This document shows, in pieces, positions 1 to 5,095 of a DNA stretch of 9,062 nt; position 1 is the stretch's first letter; every line of letters begins with the position of its first letter. A program made the position numbers and the translations under genes. Below the pieces are notes generated by a model, which searched no databases, had not been told where the DNA came from, and was given only the letters and a program-made list of their open reading frames with translations. The DNA comes from Bacillota bacterium (lineage in GTDB: Bacteria > Bacillota > Clostridia > Christensenellales > Aristaeellaceae): NCBI GenBank assembly GCA_023435435.1, contig JAEYRW010000007.1, positions 1 through 9,062 on the forward strand, read 5' to 3'.

Positions 1-2
1 GT

Positions 3-21
3 CCGGGGGCGGTGCCCCCGG
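3..21 (-). terminator. Probable terminator hairpin for the ridA unit (cut by window edge)
   Basis: A perfect 8-bp GC-rich stem (3-10 with 14-21) closes a 3-nt loop, starting 6 nt past the stop codon of the minus-strand ArsC-like gene. The position suits a rho-independent terminator for the minus-strand transcript. The T-run that should follow would lie before base 1 and cannot be seen, so the call rests on the stem and its location. The stem is symmetric and could instead, or also, serve a plus-strand transcript, but no T-run follows it on that side. Confidence 0.55.
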
Positions 22-26
22 CGTTC

Positions 27-377
27 CTACGTTCTCGACCCCCACTCGTTCTCCCGGAACCCGAAGAGCGCGAAGTCGGGGCCGACGAGGATGGGACGTT
101 TGACGAGCATGCCGTCGGTGGCGAGGAGGGAGAGCGCCTCGTCGTCCGACATGGAATCGAGCTTTGCGGACAGGCCCATTTCGCGGTAGAGGATGCCGCT
201 GGTGTTGAAAAGCCGGCGGACGGGGAGGCCGGACAGCTTCCGCCACGCGGCGAGCTCGTCCTTTGTGGGGTTGTCGCCCTTGATGTCGCGCGCCGCGAAG
301 GGGACGGCTTTCCCGCTCAGGTAATCCCGGGCCTTTTTACAGGTCGAGCACTTTTCGTAGCAGACGAAGGTCAGCAT
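27..377 (-). CDS. Spx/ArsC-like thioredoxin-fold protein (arsenate reductase family)
   Basis: This 116-residue protein belongs to the ArsC/Spx/YffB thioredoxin-fold family. Near the N terminus it has a CxxC motif (Cys10-Ser-Thr-Cys13) followed by KKA. Further on come LFNTSG (about 56-61) and the KRPILVG segment (93-99), the conserved family arginine-proline region. The length is normal for the family's small members. Known relatives include thiol-dependent arsenate reductases, the RNA-polymerase regulator Spx, and many proteins of unknown role, so arsenate reduction itself is not shown. The ATG at 377-375 overlaps the ridA stop by 7 nt, and no clear ribosome binding site precedes it, suggesting translational coupling to ridA. 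An in-frame upward extension exists but only runs through ridA in another frame. The family assignment is firm; the biochemical function is not. Confidence 0.85.
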   Translation of the reverse strand: MLTFVCYEKCSTCKKARDYLSGKAVPFAARDIKGDNPTKDELAAWRKLSGLPVRRLFNTSGILYREMGLSAKLDSMSDDEALSLLATDGMLVKRPILVGPDFALFGFRENEWGSRT

Positions 378-730
378 TTCTTCGCGATGACCTCGATCTC
401 GACGAGTGCGCCCTTGGGAAGGGCGGCCACCTGAATCGCGGAGCGCGCGGGGAAGGGCGCGGGCATGCGGCGGGCGTAGACCTCGTTGACCCTGGCAAAG
501 TCCGCCATATCGGCGAGAAAGACCGTGGCCTTGACGATTTCGGACATTTCGAAGCCCGCTTCCCTGAGGATCGCCTCGACGCCGTCGAACGCCTTTTCCG
601 CCTGCTTCACAACGTCGCCCGCGTCGGGCGCGATCTGTCCGGAGGCAAAGAGCGTGTCCCCCGCAAGGATCGCCTGGCTGTACGGGCCGATGGCAGCAGG
701 CGCGCCGGAGGTAGAAATCACCTTTTTCAT
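371..730 (-). CDS. ridA: RidA/YjgF family reactive imine deaminase, short form
   Basis: This 119-residue protein is a RidA (YjgF/YER057c/UK114) family member. The family forms trimers in the cytosol and hydrolyses reactive enamine/imine intermediates such as 2-aminoacrylate released by PLP enzymes. Visible hallmarks are the N-terminal IGPYSQA (14-20), SGQI (30-33), VNEVYA (81-86), PARSAIQVAALPKGALVEIE (94-113) with the catalytic-type Arg96, and Glu111 near the end. The ATG at 730-728 matches the family start, and AAAGGTGGAG at 747-738 is a strong ribosome binding site about 7 nt upstream. The segment after SGQI (about 34-44) is roughly 7-10 residues shorter than in typical 124-128 residue members. 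It is first in a two-gene minus-strand unit and diverges from the aromatic operon. Confidence 0.93.
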   Translation of the reverse strand: MKKVISTSGAPAAIGPYSQAILAGDTLFASGQIAPDAGDVVKQAEKAFDGVEAILREAGFEMSEIVKATVFLADMADFARVNEVYARRMPAPFPARSAIQVAALPKGALVEIEVIAKKC

Positions 731-763
731 CAAAAAACTCCACCTTTCCACGTAATATTTGTC

Positions 764-790
764 ATTATAGCACCCGCCCGTTAAAAACAA
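764..790 (-). promoter_or_regulatory. Promoter of ridA (extended -10 type)
   Basis: Read on the minus strand, a perfect TATAAT lies at 769-764, preceded by TGC, which makes an extended -10 element (TGnTATAAT). The best -35 match is TTGTTT at 790-785, spaced a short 15 bp; an extended -10 tolerates a weak -35. Transcription should start near 757, giving an untranslated leader of about 27 nt that carries the ridA ribosome binding site. The upstream end lies only 3 bp from the -35 of the divergent aro promoter, so the two promoters stand back to back and may compete for polymerase. Confidence 0.7.
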
Positions 791-793
791 TGC

Positions 794-822
794 TTGACAC
801 GCCGCGCAATGCGTTATATACT
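794..822 (+). promoter_or_regulatory. Sigma-A promoter of the aromatic operon
   Basis: A perfect TTGACA at 794-799 is followed after exactly 17 bp by TATACT at 817-822. This is a near-consensus housekeeping promoter. Transcription should begin around 829-831, about 25 nt before the leader-peptide start. No other comparable promoter is visible before aroF, so all eight genes probably depend on it. Such a strong core promoter suits a system where control comes later, by attenuation of the transcript. Confidence 0.85.
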
Positions 823-854
823 GAGTGGCAATAAGCGACGAAGGGATGGCGACC

Positions 855-950
855 ATGAAAAGCACGTCTTCCATGGCGACCCGGAACTTTTATTACTTTT
901 ACTTTACCAACGGTGGAGTAAGAGTGATTCGTGTCGCGCAAAATACCTGA
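855..950 (+). CDS. Phe/Tyr-rich leader peptide of the aromatic operon attenuator
   Basis: This 31-codon reading frame runs from ATG at 855 to TGA at 948-950, with AAGGG at 841-845 as ribosome binding site 9 nt upstream. Its key feature is six consecutive aromatic codons at 888-905, reading Phe-Tyr-Tyr-Phe-Tyr-Phe (three TTT, one TAT, two TAC), just after Arg-Asn. There is no Trp. The composition matches the classic design of leader peptides before amino acid operons, as in E. coli pheL, where ribosome stalling on codons for the end product controls termination. The frame is followed by a terminator hairpin and then aroF, the first enzyme of the pathway. In-frame ATGs at 846 and 873 are alternative starts that keep the aromatic run. 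The peptide itself probably has no function beyond being translated. Expression has not been shown, but codon content and position make the call strong. Confidence 0.9.
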   Translation: MKSTSSMATRNFYYFYFTNGGVRVIRVAQNT

Positions 951-986
951 ACAAGGTACAAAGTCAGCGAAGCCGCACAGAGTCAC
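876..986 (+). promoter_or_regulatory. Attenuator antiterminator and pre-emptor pairings
   Basis: Strand 2 (924-938) can pair with strand 3 (974-986) in a 13-pair helix interrupted by single-base bulges at 931 and 935, with one G-U pair. This uses the 5' arm of the terminator and so prevents it. Strand 1 (876-886), just before the aromatic codons, can pair with part of strand 2: 876-880 with 933-937, 881 with 931, and 884-886 with 928-930. This would hide strand 2 and allow termination. A ribosome stalled at 888-905 would cover strand 1 and free strand 2. A ribosome reaching the stop at 948 would cover much of strand 2. The pairings were read by eye; no folding energies were computed. The 2:3 helix is convincing, the 1:2 helix weaker. 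Confidence 0.75.
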
Positions 987-1006
987 ATCTGTGCGGTACT
1001 TTTTTT
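973..1006 (+). terminator. Intrinsic terminator (attenuator) before aroF
   Basis: A perfect 9-bp stem pairs 973-981 with 988-996 around a 6-nt loop (982-987). After TAC comes a run of seven T's at 1000-1006. This is a standard intrinsic terminator, but it lies between the promoter and the first gene, immediately upstream of the aroF ribosome binding site. Its job is therefore to end transcription early, yielding a leader RNA of about 175-180 nt when Phe and Tyr are plentiful. A further 5-bp extension (960-964 with 998-1002) is possible across an uneven internal loop, but it would consume part of the T-run. Confidence 0.92.
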
Positions 1007-1012
1007 AGGAGG
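1007..1012 (+). promoter_or_regulatory. Ribosome binding site of aroF
   Basis: AGGAGG is a perfect Shine-Dalgarno core 8 nt before the aroF ATG. It directly follows the terminator T-run, so it is made only in read-through transcripts. The terminator stem does not pair with it, which argues for control of transcription rather than of translation. Confidence 0.9.
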
Positions 1013-1020
1013 AAAAACGT

Positions 1021-2025
1021 ATGATCGCGGTGCTGAAACCGGGAACAACCAAGGAACAGCGGGACAGCCTCATCGAATGGTTCCAGAATATGGGCCTCAC
1101 GGTACACGTCTCCGAGGGTGAGTTCCAGTGCATCCTGGGCCTCATCGGCGACACGAGCAAGGTTGACATCAACCTCTTGGAAGGACTTTCCATCATCGAG
1201 ACCGTCAAACGCATCACCGAACCCTTCAAAAACGCCAACCGGAAATTCCACGCGGACGACTCCGTCATCGACTGCGCCGGCGAAAAGATCGGCGGCGGGC
1301 ACTTCCAGATCATCGCGGGGCCGTGCTCCGTGGAGAGCGAGGAGCAGATCGTGACCGTGGCCAGGCGCGCCAAGGCCGCGGGGGCGAACCTTTTGCGCGG
1401 CGGCGCGTTCAAGCCCCGCACCTCCCCCTACGACTTTCAGGGCCTGCAGGGCGACGGGCTGCGACTTCTGTCCCTGGCCAAAAAGGAGACGGGCATGCCC
1501 ATCGTCTCCGAGGTCATGAACATCAAGGATCTGCCGCTCTTCGGCGACGTGGACGTCATTCAGGTGGGCGCGCGCAACATGCAGAACTTCGACCTGCTCA
1601 AGGAGCTCGGGCACACCGACAAGGTCATCCTCATCAAGCGGGGCCTTGCCAACACGCTCAAGGAGCTGCTCATGTCCGCCGAGTACGTCATGGCGGGGGG
1701 CAACGAGCGCGTGATGGTGTGCGAGCGCGGCATCCGCACATTCGAGACCTACACGCGCAACACCCTCGACCTCTCGGCGGTGCCCATGCTGCGGGAGCTG
1801 ACACACCTGCCCATCATCGTCGACCCCAGCCACGCCACGGGCAAGGCCCGGCTGGTGGAGCCCATGGCGCTGGCGGCGGCGGCGGCGGGCGCGGACGGGC
1901 TCATGATCGAGGTGCACAACGACCCCGAGCACGCGCTGTCCGACGGCGCGCAGTCCGTCACCCCCGACCAGTTCGACCGGATCGCCGCGCGCGTCCAAAA
2001 GGTGAGGGAGGCGATCGCGGAATGA
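1021..2025 (+). CDS. aroF: 3-deoxy-7-phosphoheptulonate (DAHP) synthase, type I beta with regulatory domain
   Basis: This 334-residue enzyme condenses phosphoenolpyruvate with erythrose 4-phosphate, the committed step of aromatic biosynthesis. Residues 1 to about 70 form the ferredoxin-like (ACT-like) regulatory domain seen in Thermotoga-type enzymes, which in that family mediates Tyr/Phe inhibition. The catalytic TIM barrel follows, with AGPCSVES (99-106), LRGGAFKPRTSPYDFQG (125-141), QVGARNMQNF (181-190), GGNERVMVCERGIRT (227-241), DPSHATG (268-274) and IEVHNDPEHALSDGAQS (296-312). The metal ligands expected for the family are all present: Cys102, His271, Glu297 and Asp308. The length matches the Thermotoga enzyme. 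The start is fixed by the AGGAGG site and by homology. The gene opens the operon directly behind the attenuator; its stop overlaps the tyrA start as ATGA. It carries a short GCG-codon run at 1873-1887 (five Ala). Confidence 0.97.
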   Translation: MIAVLKPGTTKEQRDSLIEWFQNMGLTVHVSEGEFQCILGLIGDTSKVDINLLEGLSIIETVKRITEPFKNANRKFHADDSVIDCAGEKIGGGHFQIIAGPCSVESEEQIVTVARRAKAAGANLLRGGAFKPRTSPYDFQGLQGDGLRLLSLAKKETGMPIVSEVMNIKDLPLFGDVDVIQVGARNMQNFDLLKELGHTDKVILIKRGLANTLKELLMSAEYVMAGGNERVMVCERGIRTFETYTRNTLDLSAVPMLRELTHLPIIVDPSHATGKARLVEPMALAAAAAGADGLMIEVHNDPEHALSDGAQSVTPDQFDRIAARVQKVREAIAE

Positions 2026-2858
2026 CGGTGGGCATCGTGGGCCTGGGGCTCATCGGGGGGTCCCTGGCAAAGGCATACAAGGAGGCGGGCGAGCACCGGG
2101 TGCTCGGGTTCGACGCCGACCGCTCCGTCATGGGCATCGCGGTGCTGGCGGGCGCGGCGGACGGCGAGCTGACGGACGAGGCCGTGCGGGAATGCGACCT
2201 CATCCTCATCGCCATCTATCCCGCCGCGGCCATCCGGTACATGGAAAAAATCGCGCCCTGGGTGCGCAAGGACGCGCTGGTCATCGACTGCTGCGGCACC
2301 AAGAGGACCGTGTGCGCGGCGGGGTTCCGGCTGGCGAAGGAATACGGGTTCACCTACGCGGGCGGGCACCCCATGGCGGGCACCCACAACTCCGGCTTCG
2401 GGTACAGCCGCGCCGATCTGTTCAAGGGCGCGAGCATGGTCATTGTGCCTCCGGAATTCGACGACATCAAGCTCTATGAACGCATCAAGGAGGCGCTGTC
2501 CCCCGCGGGCTTCGGCGCGATTTCCGTCACCACCGCCGAAAAGCACGACGCGCTCATCGCGTTCACATCCCAGCTTGCCCACGTGGTTTCAAACGCCTAT
2601 ATCAAGAGCCCCACCGCCCGGGCCCACACGGGCTTCTCGGCGGGCAGCTACAAGGACCTGACCCGGGTGGCGTGGCTCAATCCCGACATGTGGACGCCCC
2701 TCTTTCTCGAAAACCGGGACAATCTCGTCAAGGAGATCGACATCATCGTGGAATCCCTGAAGCAGTACCGCGACGCCATCGGGCGCGGCGACGCCACGGT
2801 TCTGCGCGCGCTTCTGGACGAAGGCAGGCGCATCAAGGCGGAGGTGGACGGCCGATGA
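2022..2858 (+). CDS. tyrA: Prephenate dehydrogenase, monofunctional
   Basis: This 278-residue enzyme oxidatively decarboxylates prephenate to 4-hydroxyphenylpyruvate, the precursor of tyrosine. The N-terminal Rossmann fold begins with GLGLIGGS (7-14). Asp31 at the end of the second strand suggests NAD+ rather than NADP+. GGHPMAG (114-120) contains the catalytic-type His116. The helical C-terminal domain has SQLAHVVSNA (183-192) and FSAGSYKDLTRVA (205-217), with Arg215 likely to bind prephenate. There is no chorismate mutase domain and no C-terminal ACT domain, so prephenate must come from PheA and direct feedback by Tyr is not evident. The ATG at 2022 overlaps the aroF stop by 4 nt; GGGAGG at 2006-2011 is the ribosome binding site. 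The open frame extends upstream through aroF, but that part is only an out-of-frame shadow. Confidence 0.95.
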   Translation: MTVGIVGLGLIGGSLAKAYKEAGEHRVLGFDADRSVMGIAVLAGAADGELTDEAVRECDLILIAIYPAAAIRYMEKIAPWVRKDALVIDCCGTKRTVCAAGFRLAKEYGFTYAGGHPMAGTHNSGFGYSRADLFKGASMVIVPPEFDDIKLYERIKEALSPAGFGAISVTTAEKHDALIAFTSQLAHVVSNAYIKSPTARAHTGFSAGSYKDLTRVAWLNPDMWTPLFLENRDNLVKEIDIIVESLKQYRDAIGRGDATVLRALLDEGRRIKAEVDGR

Positions 2859-3877
2859 GCGAGATCACCATCCGGTCGGGGGCCCTGCGCGACGCGGGCG
2901 CGGTCATCTCAAAGACACTCAAGCCCGGAACGGCCGCCATCGTTTCCGACGACAACGTGATGCCCCTTTACGGGGACGCGCTGGAAGCGTCCCTGAAGGA
3001 CGCGGGCTGGGCGGTGGTCAGACATTCGTTTCCCCACGGAGAAACCAGCAAGAACATCGAAACATATGCCCGGATTCTGGATTTTTTGGCCGAAAGCAGG
3101 CTCACGCGCACGGACGCGGTGGTGGCGCTGGGCGGCGGGGTCACCGGGGACATGGCGGGATTTGCCGCCGCGACGTATCTGCGCGGGGTGAAGCTTGTGC
3201 AGATTCCCACGACGCTCCTGGCGTGTGTGGATTCGTCCGTAGGCGGGAAGACCGCCGTGGACCTGCCCGCCGGGAAGAACCTCGTGGGCGCGTTTTACCA
3301 GCCGCATGTGGTGGTCGTCGACCCGGAGGCGCTTTCCACGCTGCCGGCGGAGATTTTCCGCGACGGCATGGCGGAGGTCATCAAGCACGGGGCCATCCGG
3401 GACGCCGCGCTGTTCCGGCGATTGCCGGGGGTGCGGGAGCATCTCGAAGAAATCATCGCGCGCAACGTCGCCATCAAGCGGTCGGTGGTGGATCTCGACG
3501 AGCGGGACGTGGGCATCCGCCAGATTCTCAACTTCGGGCACACATTCGCCCACGCCATTGAAAAATTGAGCGATTATGAGATTTCCCACGGGTCGGCGGT
3601 GGCCATGGGCATGGCCATCATGGCGCGGGCGTGCGCAAAGCGCGGGCTCTGCGACGAGGCTGCGCGGGATGAACTCATCGGCATGATCCGCGCGTTCGAG
3701 CTCCCCACCGATTGCCCGTACGGCGCGGAGGAGATGTTTTCCGTCATGCTTTCCGACAAGAAGCGCGCCGGGTCGCGGATCACGCTGGTGGTGCTGCGGG
3801 AAATCGGAACCTGCGCGCTCCACCCAGCCACCCTTGCCGAGGCGCGGGAATTTCTCGAGGAGGGCCTCAAAGCATGA
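2855..3877 (+). CDS. aroB: 3-dehydroquinate synthase
   Basis: This 340-residue enzyme cyclises DAHP to 3-dehydroquinate using NAD+ and a divalent metal. It shows GGGVTGD (93-99) for the nucleotide, IPTTLLACVDSSVGGKTAV (117-135), GMAEVIKHG (171-179), NFGHTFAHAIE (226-236) and ISHGSAVAMGM (243-253). By comparison with the family, Glu174, His229 and His245 are the metal ligands and Lys177 lies in the active site. The usual HTFGHAIE appears here as HTFAHAIE, a conservative change. The length is normal. The ATG at 2855 overlaps the tyrA stop as ATGA, and GGAGGTG at 2840-2846 precedes it by a suitable distance. It supplies the substrate for AroQ at the far end of the operon. Confidence 0.97.
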   Translation: MSEITIRSGALRDAGAVISKTLKPGTAAIVSDDNVMPLYGDALEASLKDAGWAVVRHSFPHGETSKNIETYARILDFLAESRLTRTDAVVALGGGVTGDMAGFAAATYLRGVKLVQIPTTLLACVDSSVGGKTAVDLPAGKNLVGAFYQPHVVVVDPEALSTLPAEIFRDGMAEVIKHGAIRDAALFRRLPGVREHLEEIIARNVAIKRSVVDLDERDVGIRQILNFGHTFAHAIEKLSDYEISHGSAVAMGMAIMARACAKRGLCDEAARDELIGMIRAFELPTDCPYGAEEMFSVMLSDKKRAGSRITLVVLREIGTCALHPATLAEAREFLEEGLKA

Positions 3878-5094
3878 TCGCAAGGGTTTTCCCGGGAAAG
3901 CTGTCCGGCGAAATCGCCGCGATTCCCTCCAAGTCCCACGTACACAGGCTGCTCATCTGCGCATCGTTCGCGGACGGGCCTACGGAAATCGCCTGTCCCG
4001 CCGTATCGGAGGACATATCGGCCACCGCCCGCTGCGTTTCGGCGCTGGGCGCGCGGGTGACGCGCACGGAGGAAGGGTTCCGGGTCGCGCCCGGACCCGT
4101 CTTCCCCTCCCCCACCCTGGACTGCGGCGAGAGCGGCTCCACGTACCGCTTCATGCTTCCGGTGGCGTGCGCGCTGGGCGCCGAGGCACGGTTTCTGCTG
4201 GCGGGGCGGCTGCCGGTCAGGCCCATGGACGCGCTTTTCACCGCACTTGGCGCGCACGGAATCGAAGTGTCCGGTGGGGGCACGGCAGCCGTCTCCACAA
4301 AGGGTAAGCTGACGGGCGGGGCCTTCGAGCTGCCGGGCGATGTTTCGTCCCAGTTCGTCTCGGGGCTTCTCATGGCCGCGCCGCTTATGGGCGCCCACTG
4401 CGAAATCAGGCTGACCTCGCCCCTTGCGTCCAAGGGATATGTGGACATCACGCTCTCCGCGCTTGGGATGTTCGGCGTGGAAGCGCAATGGCGGGGCGAA
4501 TCCCTCCTGGTTCCCGGCGGTCAGGCGTACCGCTCGCCCGGCGCGGCCCGGGCGGAGGGCGACTGGTCCAACGCGGCCTTCTTCCTGTGCGCAGCGGCGG
4601 CGCGGGGCGGCGGCGCGGGGGTGACGGGACTCGACCCCGCGTCCCCCCAGGGCGACCGGGCGGTGGCGGAGATCGTCGCGCGGTTCGGAAATCCGCCCCA
4701 CGGCATCGACGTGGACATCTCGGACATTCCCGACCTCGCGCCGCCGCTGGCGGTTCTGGGCGCGGCGGCCGCGGGTGCCACGCGGCTTCTCAACGCCGGG
4801 CGGCTCCGGCTCAAGGAATCCGACCGCATCGCGAGCATCGTGGAGACGCTCGCCGCGCTGGGCGCGGAGATCCGGGCGGAGGGTGACGCCATCGTCATCG
4901 AGGGCGGGAAGCCGCTTAAAGGCGGCGCGGTGGAGGCCCGGGGCGACCACCGGATTCCCATGATGGCGGCGTGCGCCGCGTGTCTGTGTCAATGTCCTGT
5001 GGAGATTGCGGGAGCGGAGGCGGTGAACAAGTCCTATCCCGGTTTTTTCGACGATTTGCGAAGGCTCGGCCTGGCGGTCGAAACGGAGGTGTAA
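3874..5094 (+). CDS. aroA: 3-phosphoshikimate 1-carboxyvinyltransferase (EPSP synthase)
   Basis: This 406-residue enzyme transfers the enolpyruvyl group of PEP to shikimate 3-phosphate and is the target of glyphosate in sensitive organisms. Visible motifs are SKSHVHR (19-25; Lys20, Ser21, Arg25), CGESGSTYRF (84-93), LPVRPMD (113-119), DVSSQF (156-161), SKGYVD (186-191), IPDLAPPLAV (285-294) with catalytic Asp287, RLKESDRI (312-319), GDHRIPM (357-363) and NKSYPGFF (385-392) with Lys386. It is about 20 residues shorter than the 427-residue E. coli enzyme. The PEP loop departs from the usual NAGTA-x-RP: Gly88 is kept, but Thr is Ser89 and the following Pro is Phe93. This loop form seems typical of some Clostridia. 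The start overlaps the aroB stop by 4 nt, with AGGAGGG at 3858-3864. Confidence 0.96.
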   Translation: MIARVFPGKLSGEIAAIPSKSHVHRLLICASFADGPTEIACPAVSEDISATARCVSALGARVTRTEEGFRVAPGPVFPSPTLDCGESGSTYRFMLPVACALGAEARFLLAGRLPVRPMDALFTALGAHGIEVSGGGTAAVSTKGKLTGGAFELPGDVSSQFVSGLLMAAPLMGAHCEIRLTSPLASKGYVDITLSALGMFGVEAQWRGESLLVPGGQAYRSPGAARAEGDWSNAAFFLCAAAARGGGAGVTGLDPASPQGDRAVAEIVARFGNPPHGIDVDISDIPDLAPPLAVLGAAAAGATRLLNAGRLRLKESDRIASIVETLAALGAEIRAEGDAIVIEGGKPLKGGAVEARGDHRIPMMAACAACLCQCPVEIAGAEAVNKSYPGFFDDLRRLGLAVETEV

Positions 5095-5095
5095 A

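Noticed and set aside
378..743. Upstream in-frame extension of the ArsC-like protein.
   Set aside because: The added part overlaps ridA in another frame and has no family similarity; the protein family starts at the ATG at 377.
731..874. N-terminal extension of RidA by 48 codons.
   Set aside because: It would run through its own promoter and beyond; the strong AAAGGTGGAG site and the family-typical MKKVIST start fix the ATG at 730.
846..875. Alternative leader starts at ATG 846 and ATG 873.
   Set aside because: ATG 846 is too close to the AAGGG site and ATG 873 has no binding site at a good distance; 855 has 9-nt spacing. The choice does not affect the attenuator model.
887..904. Six consecutive Leu codons in a different plus-strand frame over the same bases as the aromatic run, hinting at a Leu-sensing leader.
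   Set aside because: That frame has no ATG or binding site between the expected transcription start (about 829) and the Leu run. It runs on through the terminator into aroF, and the operon makes aromatic amino acids. The Leu run is a by-product of the TTTTA-rich aromatic codons.
829..1020. T-box riboswitch or TRAP-type control of the aro operon.
   Set aside because: The leader is too short for a T-box, and no AGGGTGGNACCGCG-like motif is seen. The few GAG triplets do not form a spaced series of GAG/TAG repeats as needed for TRAP.
964..1998. Long minus-strand open frame opposite aroF.
   Set aside because: Antisense shadow of a GC-rich gene: low-complexity, Arg/Asp/His/Val-rich translation, no binding site, and the plus strand is a clear DAHP synthase.
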